DNA of 6,891 nt, from contig DEAY01000023.1 in the NCBI GenBank assembly GCA_002348345.1, forward strand, positions 2,631-9,521, in the 5' to 3' direction. Shown here piece by piece: positions 1 to 6,101 of this stretch. The notes below the pieces were generated by a model. The model saw only the letters and a program-made list of their open reading frames with translations, ran no database searches and was not told the DNA's origin. Numbering within the stretch: the stretch's first letter is position 1; the number at the start of each line of letters is the position of its first letter. The position numbers and the translations under genes were made by a program. The DNA comes from Verrucomicrobia bacterium UBA2970 (GTDB lineage: Bacteria; Verrucomicrobiota; Verrucomicrobiia; Limisphaerales; AAA164-E04).

Positions 1-13
1 AGACGGCTCATTC

Positions 14-22
14 GGGGGAAGG
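14..22 (+). promoter_or_regulatory. Purine-rich Shine-Dalgarno-like site of the phosphodiesterase gene
   Basis: GGGGGAAGG ends 7 nt before the ATG at 30. It is the best ribosome-binding site in the window and favours that ATG over the later in-frame ATG (residue 13), which would destroy the signal peptide. The surrounding poly-G makes the match less specific than a canonical AGGAGG. Confidence 0.45.
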
Positions 23-29
23 TGGGGGG

Positions 30-1085
30 ATGAATCTGCGAGTTGTTTTCGGGGGGATCGGAATCATGGTTGGTGTGGCCTGGTTCGAATCCGAGCTGTG
101 GGCGCAAGCGGTGTCCCAACTGGAAGCGATCCATGTCGCCGAGATTCACACGGGGGTCGCCGTCGAATCGGTCGAGCTTCATCAAACCGAACGCGGCAAG
201 GCCTATCGAGTGCGGAGCACCGGGGGGCGGGTGCTGGTGGTGGATGGCGATCACGGTCGGCTCTTGAAGCGGAGTGAGGGATCCTCGGAGTATGAATGGC
301 CCGGCATCCGGGTCGTAGCCCATCGTGGCGGCGTCCTGTTGGGGCCGCCCGAGAATACCCTGCCCGCGATCGAGAAAGCCATCGCGGTCGGGGCGGATTT
401 GATTGAAATCGACATTCGCCAGACGGTGGATGGTGATCTGGTGCTCATGCATGACGCGACGGTCAACCGGACGACGAATGGAAGCGGTGCCGTTACCAAA
501 CTGAGTCGAGCTGAGATTGCTCGGTTGGAGGTCATTCATGAGGGAACGGAGGTGATTCGGGTTCCGGGACTCGGGGAGGCACTTGCCTTGATGAAGGGGC
601 GAATCGACGCCGACCTTGATTTCAAGGGCGGTGATTTGGGCAAGCTCGTGGCGGCGGTTCGCGCGGCGGGGATGGAAGATCATGCCACGATCCACGCCTC
701 GTGGGAACGGTGCCAGCGGTTGACGGGGATGGAACCCCGGATTCGAATCCGGCCGACCGTTCAACATTCAGGCCAGGTGAGGGATCTCGTCCAGCGACTG
801 CGGCCGGCGATGGTCAACTTTGACTGGCATGCGGTGACCGAACAATCGGTCCGCGACGCCCACCTCAGTGGCGCCCTGGCCTTCGTGAATTGCTTGGAGA
901 CGGCGGATACGGACCTCTACGTGCGCGAGGCCATCCGGATCGGGGCGGATTACATCCAGTCCGATCGGCCGGATCGGGTGATTGCCATTCTTCGGGAATT
1001 GGGGTTACGGCCCGACAAACCGATCTTGGGCTCCCGCCTGGGGACGCCGCTTCGTGATCCCAAGCTTCGATATCCTCTCCGGTAG
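30..1085 (+). CDS. Exported glycerophosphodiester phosphodiesterase with PepSY-like N-terminal region
   Basis: This 351-residue protein belongs to the GDPD family (TIM barrel, metal-dependent). The family hydrolyses glycerophosphodiesters to glycerol-3-phosphate and an alcohol, salvaging phospholipid head groups. The catalytic signatures are visible: H98-R99 in 'VVAHRGG', E109-N110 in 'PPENTLPAI', E126 and D128 in 'LIEIDIRQT', H141 in 'LVLMHDATVNRTTNG', a lysine at 199 in 'ADLDFKGG', and the closing 'GADYIQSDRPD' (306-316). Residues 1-27 look like a signal peptide: a short basic start, a hydrophobic stretch, and an A-Q-A site near 25-27. The protein therefore probably acts in the periplasm or outside the cell. 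Residues about 32-82 ('AIHVAEIHTGVAVESVEL' ... 'VVDGDHGRLLK') resemble a PepSY-type domain; this is judged by eye. A purine-rich ribosome-binding site supports the ATG at 30. The last 26 codons overlap recQ antisense. The family is secure; the exact substrate is unknown. Confidence 0.9.
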   Translation: MNLRVVFGGIGIMVGVAWFESELWAQAVSQLEAIHVAEIHTGVAVESVELHQTERGKAYRVRSTGGRVLVVDGDHGRLLKRSEGSSEYEWPGIRVVAHRGGVLLGPPENTLPAIEKAIAVGADLIEIDIRQTVDGDLVLMHDATVNRTTNGSGAVTKLSRAEIARLEVIHEGTEVIRVPGLGEALALMKGRIDADLDFKGGDLGKLVAAVRAAGMEDHATIHASWERCQRLTGMEPRIRIRPTVQHSGQVRDLVQRLRPAMVNFDWHAVTEQSVRDAHLSGALAFVNCLETADTDLYVREAIRIGADYIQSDRPDRVIAILRELGLRPDKPILGSRLGTPLRDPKLRYPLR

Positions 1086-2939
1086 ACGTTGACTTGGGGA
1101 ATTCGCGGCGGGCTCGGACGCCGGACTCTGCGACTGGTGCTCCCGAACGCAGTCAAGGATGAGCTCGCCGTAGTCCTTGAGTTTGGCGGCGCCGATGCCG
1201 TGAATCTCGAGAAGGTCCTCAGTGGTGGTTGGGTAGGCGCGGGCAATGTGACGGAGGGTCACATCAGAGAAGATGACGTAGGCCGGAACCCCCCGTTCGG
1301 AGGCCAGTCGTTTGCGTTCGGTTCGCAGCCGGTCGAAGAGCTCGGGATCGAAATCGTCCGACGAAGCGGGAAGGGATGGGGAGGCGGATCCCGGGCGTTG
1401 GGGGGGCTGGATGAGCGCCAGTTTCGGCTTTTCTCTCAGGAAGGTCGTTCCCTGGGGGGTGAGATGAAGGGTGTTGAAGCGGTTGGGATCCTGCTGAACC
1501 AGTTTGTGGTGAATGAGTTGTCGGATGAGATGCGACCACCCGCTTCGGCCAAACTCGGTTCCGATGTTGTAGGTGCTCAGGGAGTCGTGGCCCCAGCGGC
1601 GCAGTTTCTCCGTTTTTGCGCCGGTGAGGATTTCGACGATATGATTCAATCCGACGGCGAATCCCGAGTGCTGGTAAACGCGATAGATGCAGGAAAGCAC
1701 CTTCAGGGCGGGAACCGACCCATCAAAGGTGGCTTTGGGGTCCAGGCAATTGTCACATGAGTCGCACGAAGCCTCCGGGTAGGTTTCGCCGAAATATTCG
1801 AGCAGCAAGGCGCGTCGGCAGCGATCGCTTTCAGAGAAGTGGATCATCTGCTCGAGTTGTTCCCGGGCGATGGTTTGCTCCTGGGCAGAGGCTTTCTCAT
1901 CAATGAAGAGCCTGTGCTTGGTCGCATCCCCCACGCTGTAGAGCAGGAGACAATCGCTCCTCAGACCATCACGGCCGGCCCGGCCGGTCTCCTGGTAGTA
2001 GGACTCGATATTCTTCGGGAGATCCTGATGGACGACGAAGCGGACGTTGGGTTTGTCGATCCCCATACCAAAGGCAATGGTGGCGCACATGACCGGGCAT
2101 TCGTCTCGGATAAACCGGTCCTGGTGGCGGGAGCGGACGTCACGGTCCAGACCGGCGTGATAGGGGAGGGCCTGGATACCGTGTTGTTGGAGTTTAGTGG
2201 CGAGGCGCTCCACACCGCTCCGACTGTGGCAGTAAATGATTCCCGATTGATCCCGACGCGATTCCAGGAAGGCGAGGATCTTCTTGAAGCCGTTTTGCTT
2301 GTCATCGATGCGGTAGGTGAGGTTCTTTCGGTCGAAGCTGCCGATGAAGGGTTGCTGGATGTCGAGTCCCAGCGCCGAGACGATGTCCGCGCGAACCCGC
2401 TCCGTCGCGGTGGCCGTCAGGGCCATCATGGGCACTTGGGGCAGGTCCCGGCGAAGGGCCGCGAGGTGACGGTACTCAGGTCGGAAATCGTGGCCCCATT
2501 CCGAGATGCAATGCGCCTCGTCGACGGCAATGAGGTCGATGGAGAGTGCTTTGGTCTCCTCGGCGAGCTGAGTGAGGGCGATCCGTTCGGGGGAAAGGTA
2601 AAGGATGCGGATTTGACCGGAGAGGATTTGGTTTCGGCGGCGTCGAAGCTCGTCCGGGGAGAGGGAGGAGTTGAGAAAGGTGGCAGGGATTCCGTTGGCG
2701 CTCAGGACGTCCACCTGATCCTTCATCAAGGCAATCAACGGCGAGATGACGATTGTGGTTCCCTCGTTGATCAGGGAGGGGATTTGGAAGCACAGCGATT
2801 TTCCGGCACCGGTCGGCAGAACGGCCAAGACGTCCTTTTTCGCGAGCGCTTCGACGATGATTTCCTCTTGAAGCGGACGGAACTCGTCGTAGCCGAAGAA
2901 TTCCTTGAGAACCGATTTGAGTCGCTTTCCTTGCTCCAT
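1005..2939 (-). CDS. recQ: ATP-dependent DNA helicase RecQ
   Basis: RecQ is a 3'-to-5' superfamily 2 helicase that unwinds forks, D-loops and recombination intermediates in DNA repair. Numbering here is from a GTG at 2954; subtract 5 for the preferred ATG at 2939 (644 residues). Visible motifs are Walker A 'PTGAGKS' (47-53, with Ala where Gly is more usual), motif II 'DEAH' (145-148) leading into the RecQ aromatic-rich loop 'CISEWGHDFRPEYR', motif III 'TATAT' (180-184), and motif VI 'QETGRAGRDG' (321-330). The four zinc-binding cysteines are C379, C397, C400 and C403. A winged-helix RQC region follows (about 410-510), then a Pro/Ser-rich linker (515-535) and an HRDC domain (about 536-606) with 'LLEIHGIGAAKLKDYGE'. 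The roughly 43-residue tail is not part of a known domain. The ATG at 2939 is preferred because the GTG at 2954 sits on a promoter-like TATAAG and adds only five hydrophobic residues; neither has a clear Shine-Dalgarno. The length is typical of bacterial RecQ. The gene converges on and overlaps the phosphodiesterase gene. Confidence 0.96.
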   Translation of the reverse strand: MEQGKRLKSVLKEFFGYDEFRPLQEEIIVEALAKKDVLAVLPTGAGKSLCFQIPSLINEGTTIVISPLIALMKDQVDVLSANGIPATFLNSSLSPDELRRRRNQILSGQIRILYLSPERIALTQLAEETKALSIDLIAVDEAHCISEWGHDFRPEYRHLAALRRDLPQVPMMALTATATERVRADIVSALGLDIQQPFIGSFDRKNLTYRIDDKQNGFKKILAFLESRRDQSGIIYCHSRSGVERLATKLQQHGIQALPYHAGLDRDVRSRHQDRFIRDECPVMCATIAFGMGIDKPNVRFVVHQDLPKNIESYYQETGRAGRDGLRSDCLLLYSVGDATKHRLFIDEKASAQEQTIAREQLEQMIHFSESDRCRRALLLEYFGETYPEASCDSCDNCLDPKATFDGSVPALKVLSCIYRVYQHSGFAVGLNHIVEILTGAKTEKLRRWGHDSLSTYNIGTEFGRSGWSHLIRQLIHHKLVQQDPNRFNTLHLTPQGTTFLREKPKLALIQPPQRPGSASPSLPASSDDFDPELFDRLRTERKRLASERGVPAYVIFSDVTLRHIARAYPTTTEDLLEIHGIGAAKLKDYGELILDCVREHQSQSPASEPAANSPSQRLPERISKLGITKRRPQAGAQDRFVGP

Positions 2940-2953
2940 GAGAAATAGAAGCA

Positions 2954-2985
2954 CTTATAGCAAAACAGCTCGGTGGACAACTCAA
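2954..2985 (-). promoter_or_regulatory. Candidate recQ promoter
   Basis: On the minus strand, TATAAG (2959-2954) resembles a -10 box. TTGAGT (2985-2980, 20-nt spacer) and TTGTCC (2980-2975, 15-nt spacer) are imperfect -35 candidates, and neither has ideal spacing. If the -10 box is real, transcription would start near 2947, giving a very short leader before the ATG at 2939. This is a weak call based on motif appearance only. Confidence 0.28.
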
Positions 2986-3210
2986 ATTGGCGGAAACGGG
3001 ATGTCGGGATCGCTGATTCGGGGAGGGGAGTGCCAAAACGGCATTGGTTGTGGGTCGATGAGACCGCAGCGGGAAAAAAAGGCGCTTCGCGACCCGAATT
3101 CACGGCATGGGGGTATGGCGAGGGCGCGGGGTTCGTTCGCGCCAGCGAGGAGTCCCTTCCAGGGAGAGTGAATTGAGTCGGTGGGTTCCTGGGGCTTGGG
3201 CTGGCATCAA

Positions 3211-3256
3211 TCGTGCTAATTAATCGCTTTAACTGGGAAGATTTTTCGTGATTAAT
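3211..3256 (+). repeat. Imperfect direct repeat TCGTG-(n)-ATTAAT
   Basis: TCGTG then, after 3 nt, ATTAAT occurs at 3211-3224. TCGTG directly followed by ATTAAT occurs at 3246-3256. The copies are about three helical turns apart, in an AT-rich patch within GC-rich DNA just upstream of the CvpA-like gene. They could be regulator sites or chance; the second ATTAAT overlaps the candidate -10. Confidence 0.3.
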
Positions 3257-3257
3257 A
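3228..3257 (+). promoter_or_regulatory. Candidate promoter of the CvpA-like gene
   Basis: TTTAAC (3228-3233) and TTAATA (3252-3257) are separated by 18 nt, acceptable for a housekeeping sigma factor, though both boxes are imperfect. They lie about 30 bases before the ATG at 3287. AAAGGA (3263-3268) is too far from the start (18 nt) to be a normal ribosome-binding site, so translation initiation appears not to use a Shine-Dalgarno. Confidence 0.3.
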
Positions 3258-3286
3258 GGGCGAAAGGACACACGATTTAGAGCACC

Positions 3287-4798
3287 ATGATTTGGTTAAT
3301 TGCAATTCTGTTGCTGGCGGTTTTCGCCGGCCTTGGCTACTTGAAAGGTTCCATCCAGATGGGGATATCGGTCCTCGGCCTCTTCGTTGGGGTGATGCTG
3401 GCCATGCCGATGGCACCGATGATGTTGCCGATATACACGGCTTCTGGGGTGACCAACATGATTCTCCTGGCCGTTCTGCCGCCGATCACCGCGTTCATTG
3501 TCGTGGGGTTGGTGTTCATGATCATCGGCATTGTGGTGCACCTCAAGGTTCGCAATTACTTTCGATACAAGACCGACGAGGCCTCGCAATTGATGTTCAA
3601 GCGATTGAATGCCCGAATCGGGGCTGCGTTTGGATTGGTGGCCGGAGTGTTTTATTCGGTCGTTCTCGGAGTGGGGATTTACTCGGCCGGTTACCTGACT
3701 TACCAGGTTTCGACGGAGAGTGATCCGGGATGGTTGAAGTTCATCACCAAGACCCGGGTGGCAATGGATTCGAACGGATTGGCCAAGATGGCTGCTGCGC
3801 TGGACCCGATGCCCAAGAAGTTTTACGAGGTTTCCGATTTGATCGGCTTATCGCATCGCAACCCGCTCCTGGAGAATCGGTATCGCAATTACCCCCCGTT
3901 CTTGAAACTGGGCGATCGGGCTGACATCCAGGAGATCGGTGGGGATTCCGAGTTTCATGGGATGTTGGTCCAGCAAGCGAGCTTGGCGGAAATCATGAAG
4001 CATCCGCTGGGACAGAAGGTGATGGCCAATCGGGAGTTGTTCGACATTCTCGTGAACCAGACCGATCTGGAGGATTTGCGGACATACCTTGAAGAGGGTG
4101 AATCGCCGAAATACGCCGAGCAACGAATTCTCGGACGATGGGAATTGAACGGCAACGCCCTGATCAATCACACAAAGCGAAATACGGCAGGGATCAAATC
4201 CTCTCAGATGCGGGCCGTTATTTGGCTGGTTGAGAACGTTTTGGATGGTGCGAGCTTGATTGTTTATCCGGATAATCAGTTGGTGATCACGCCGTCCGGA
4301 GGGGAATCGGAAGACGGGCCTGGGCTATCCATGTATGGCGCTCCGGGTTTGATCGCTAGTCCGGGCTTAGCTAGCGGCGCTGAGGCGATTCATCCTATGG
4401 TGCTGACCAAGTTGGGAGAACTTTTTGAACAGCTTCGAGACCTTGAACGGGCTGCTCAGGAGAAGCTGGAAGCTGCGGCTCGGGCACGCCAGAGCCAGCA
4501 ATTCGGTGGCGCAGGGCGCGGGGGAATGCCTCAAATGGATGCCGAGATGCAGGCCCGTTACGGGCTAACACCAGGGGGTGGTGGAGCGGGCGGCGAAGAG
4601 GGGGAAGAGGAGGAGGAGGAAGAGGGTGCCCAGTCGACGCCATTCAGAATCGGAAGCGACGGGAACTGGGAGCGAAAGGCTTCCGGGCGCTATGAGCTCG
4701 AGATCGATGGCTTTTCCGGAATTACGGCCACCATCAACAAAAACCGTCTCCTGATCAAATCGCCGGTGATGAACCTGCTGTTTTCTCGGGTCTATTAG
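3287..4798 (+). CDS. CvpA-family membrane protein with long soluble C-terminal extension
   Basis: This is a 503-residue protein. Residues 1-140 hold about four hydrophobic membrane segments (roughly 1-18, 25-47, 57-86, 110-140), with 'GYLKGSIQMGISVLGLFVG' typical of the start of CvpA/colicin V production family proteins. Members of that family are inner-membrane proteins of poorly defined role in envelope homeostasis. The usual family length is near 160-200 residues, so about 300 residues are extra. Residues 200-280 form a helical soluble region with 'LKLGDRADIQEI', 'MKHPLGQKVMANRELFDIL' and 'LRTYLEEGESPKYAEQ'. 'ILGRWELNG' (281-289), 'LIVYPDNQLVITPSG' (324-338) and the closing 'GNWERKASGRYELEIDG' ... 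'RLLIKSPVMNLLFSRVY' (459-503) resemble pieces of a small lipocalin-like beta-barrel. They are interrupted by a predicted coiled coil (about 372-403) and a Gly/Glu-rich low-complexity stretch (407-449). The gene appears monocistronic, with its own promoter candidate and a strong terminator. CvpA membership is by eye; its function is unknown. Confidence 0.78.
   Translation: MIWLIAILLLAVFAGLGYLKGSIQMGISVLGLFVGVMLAMPMAPMMLPIYTASGVTNMILLAVLPPITAFIVVGLVFMIIGIVVHLKVRNYFRYKTDEASQLMFKRLNARIGAAFGLVAGVFYSVVLGVGIYSAGYLTYQVSTESDPGWLKFITKTRVAMDSNGLAKMAAALDPMPKKFYEVSDLIGLSHRNPLLENRYRNYPPFLKLGDRADIQEIGGDSEFHGMLVQQASLAEIMKHPLGQKVMANRELFDILVNQTDLEDLRTYLEEGESPKYAEQRILGRWELNGNALINHTKRNTAGIKSSQMRAVIWLVENVLDGASLIVYPDNQLVITPSGGESEDGPGLSMYGAPGLIASPGLASGAEAIHPMVLTKLGELFEQLRDLERAAQEKLEAAARARQSQQFGGAGRGGMPQMDAEMQARYGLTPGGGGAGGEEGEEEEEEEGAQSTPFRIGSDGNWERKASGRYELEIDGFSGITATINKNRLLIKSPVMNLLFSRVY
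4595..4626 (+). repeat. Polypurine (GAR)n tract encoding a poly-Glu stretch
   Basis: There are 32 uninterrupted purines on the plus strand, mostly GAG/GAA codons, encoding an acidic run (about residues 437-446) of the CvpA-like protein, directly after a Gly-rich stretch. Such tracts tend to vary in length by replication slippage. Because the repeat is in triplets, gain or loss of units would keep the frame. It probably acts as a flexible acidic linker. Confidence 0.7.
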
Positions 4799-4826
4799 CT
4801 TTTCAGAGTCTTTTGTTCGGGACTCC

Positions 4827-4859
4827 CACCCGTGGCGTTAACAAGCCACGGGTGTTTTT
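4827..4859 (+). terminator. Strong intrinsic terminator of the CvpA-like gene
   Basis: A perfect 10-bp stem, CACCCGTGGC (4827-4836) with GCCACGGGTG (4845-4854), has an 8-nt loop and is followed at once by TTTTT (4855-4859). It begins 28 nt after the stop codon. On the minus strand the same hairpin is not followed by a T-run, so it should mainly stop plus-strand transcription, although it lies between two convergent units. Confidence 0.92.
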
Positions 4860-4887
4860 CTTCAACCGTCGAGGAGGAAACAAGGAG

Positions 4888-5469
4888 TCAAGGCTCGAAT
4901 CGAGCCGGAATGGCGGTGGGACGGCTTGAAGCTGGGTTGAAGCCCGATGGTCGGCTGTGCTGGAGAAGGGGCGCCCCCAGAGGATGGCTCATGGGAGAGG
5001 ACAGGGAGGTCTGGACAACCGGTTGAATGCTCCGATGGACGCTGCCCGATCCAACCGGAACCCCGCTCCGCCAAAGGTTGGCTGATGAGGGAAGCCGGAA
5101 ACTCGCGGCCTTTTCGTTTGTCTCGGTCTGCAGCGGAACTCCCGTCAGTTGAATTCCCGTCCGATGGCTTGGGGCCGGTAGCCCTTGTTGCCCCCAATGC
5201 GGGGGCGGCTTGACCTGATCCTTCATCCCGAGCCCGAAGACGAGCAGGCCCATCGCGGCCGCGCTGTAGCTACAGGCGAGGACGGGCTTGAAGTCAAGGA
5301 AGTCACAGAGGCGGGACCATAGCGTCTCCTGTGGAACCGCTTGGTCCGCTTCAATCCGGGCGATCACCCGGGAGGAAATCCGATCAAGATGTTCCGGGGG
5401 AGGCGTCTCCCAACGCTTGAGTTGGAGAAGTTTTTCGAGGGAACCCGTCTGATGGGAAGGTTTGGACAT
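4888..5469 (-). CDS. Putative single-pass anti-sigma factor (no zinc motif)
   Basis: The protein has 193 residues from the ATG at 5469; a GTG one codon upstream (5472) is also possible. Its ATG overlaps the TGA of the ECF sigma gene (TGATG), implying translational coupling, and this position is the main reason for the call. With numbering from the GTG, residues 1-58 are a charged, helical N-terminal part with 'LEKLLQLKRWETPPPEHLD' (12-30) and 'RVIARIEADQ'. One hydrophobic segment at about 63-83 ('PVLACSYSAAAMGLLVFGLG') is likely transmembrane. The remaining ~110 residues are Pro/Ser/Gly-rich and probably disordered, outside the cytoplasm. The HxxxCxxC zinc motif of ZAS anti-sigma factors is absent. 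Similar short 'LKR..xPPP' proteins next to ECF sigma genes occur in Verrucomicrobiota, from memory and unchecked. No conserved enzyme motif is visible. Anti-sigma function is inferred, not shown. No clear terminator is seen for this operon. Confidence 0.65.
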   Translation of the reverse strand: MSKPSHQTGSLEKLLQLKRWETPPPEHLDRISSRVIARIEADQAVPQETLWSRLCDFLDFKPVLACSYSAAAMGLLVFGLGMKDQVKPPPHWGQQGLPAPSHRTGIQLTGVPLQTETNEKAASFRLPSSANLWRSGVPVGSGSVHRSIQPVVQTSLSSPMSHPLGAPLLQHSRPSGFNPASSRPTAIPARFEP

Positions 5470-6101
5470 CACTGCTTCAGGTAATCGCTCAGGTGGCCCT
5501 GCAATTGTTGACGCGCGTAGAAGAGTCGTGAGCGGACGGTTCCGGTGTTGCAGTCCATGATTTTGCCAATTTCTTCGTGGGGCATGCCTTGGATGTCGTG
5601 AAGCGTGACCACCAGCCGATGAACTTCCGACAGTTTCTGCATCGCTTCGTTCAATTTGGCCTGCAACTCATGCAGCCGGACGTCGCGGCGAGGCGTGTGT
5701 TCCGAGATAAACTCAAGGATGTGGCCCTGGCCCTCGCCGGAGAGATCCATCTCGTTCAAGCTCAGTTGAGCTGATTTTCGACGCCTTTGTTTGAGGAAGT
5801 TGATGGTTTTGTTGATCGCGATGCGGTAAACCCAGGTGTAGAAGGAAGAGTCTCCCTTGAACGACTTCAGCGCCTTGAAGGCTTTGAGAAAGGTCTCTTG
5901 GGCCAAATCATCGGCGTCCTCACGATTGGAGGTCATGTGGTAGATGGTGGCGTAGATCCTCGACTGGTAGCGTCGGACCAGTTCGTCGAATGCAGATAAA
6001 TCGCCCTCGCGGGAGGCAGCGATCAGGGTCCGTTCGGGGCGCTCTGTGGCGCTCTCATGGGCCTCGGTCGTCGACGGGGCGGTGACGGTCGCTGCGGGCA
6101 T
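5469..6101 (-). CDS. ECF (RpoE-type) RNA polymerase sigma factor
   Basis: This 210-residue extracytoplasmic-function sigma-70 protein would direct RNA polymerase to a dedicated promoter set, usually for envelope stress. Region 2 spans about 35-106 and includes 'FDELVRRYQSRIYATIYHM', the core-binding 'EDADDLAQETFLKAFKAL' (61-78) and 'FYTWVYRIAINKTINFLKQRRR' (87-108). A 35-residue acidic linker follows. Region 4 (about 143-205) has the helix-turn-helix 'HEEIGKIMDCNTGTVRSRLFYARQQL' pattern, read as two parts around G179. The first ~25 residues are Ala/Thr/Glu-rich and probably disordered. The ATG at 6101 overlaps the TGA of the upstream polyprenyl synthase gene (TGATG), and the 3' end overlaps the anti-sigma start in the same way. 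There is only a weak AGGA about 14 nt upstream, so translation is likely coupled to the upstream gene. There is no C-terminal extension such as a SnoaL-like domain. Its regulon is unknown. Confidence 0.94.
   Translation of the reverse strand: MPAATVTAPSTTEAHESATERPERTLIAASREGDLSAFDELVRRYQSRIYATIYHMTSNREDADDLAQETFLKAFKALKSFKGDSSFYTWVYRIAINKTINFLKQRRRKSAQLSLNEMDLSGEGQGHILEFISEHTPRRDVRLHELQAKLNEAMQKLSEVHRLVVTLHDIQGMPHEEIGKIMDCNTGTVRSRLFYARQQLQGHLSDYLKQ

Larger units (their letters stand above)
2940..3286. other. Divergent intergenic region between recQ and the CvpA-like gene
   Basis: About 350 bp have no convincing gene. Short open frames on both strands lack recognisable domains and start sites. 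The recQ-proximal 20 bases are AT-rich. The middle is GC-rich and holds two small hairpins: GGCGCG/CGCGCC (3123-3128 with 3138-3143, 9-nt loop) and TCCCT/AGGGA (3153-3157 with 3161-3165, 3-nt loop). Neither is followed by a T-run, so they are not intrinsic terminators. The last ~75 bases form an AT-rich island that probably carries the promoter of the downstream gene. Confidence 0.6.

Noticed and set aside
961..977. Hairpin CCGATC/GATCGG as a recQ terminator
   Set aside because: It lies 28 nt past the recQ stop but is inside the phosphodiesterase coding sequence and has no T-run on the minus strand.
1089..1760. Plus-strand open frame (223 codons) just after the phosphodiesterase stop
   Set aside because: It is antisense to the RQC/HRDC part of recQ, with low-complexity Gly-rich translation and no motif.
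1839..2948. Long plus-strand open frame (369 codons) opposite recQ
   Set aside because: It is the antisense shadow of recQ. Its translation is Gly/Asp/Val-rich with no recognisable domain, while the recQ frame carries every family motif.
2973..3176. Small plus-strand frame with a GTG start in the intergenic region
   Set aside because: It has no ribosome-binding site, no recognisable domain, and no support beyond openness in GC-rich DNA.
2771..3271. Minus-strand frame spanning the intergenic region and the recQ start
   Set aside because: It is out of frame with recQ over its 3' part, and its Ser/Pro/Arg-rich composition is typical of shadow frames.
4354..4376. Inverted repeat CGCTAG/CTAGCG
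   Set aside because: A 6-bp arm within coding sequence with an 11-nt spacer is within chance expectation, with no supporting context.
4573..4605. G-rich stretch as a possible G-quadruplex
   Set aside because: The G-runs are few and unevenly spaced, and are explained by Gly and Glu codons.
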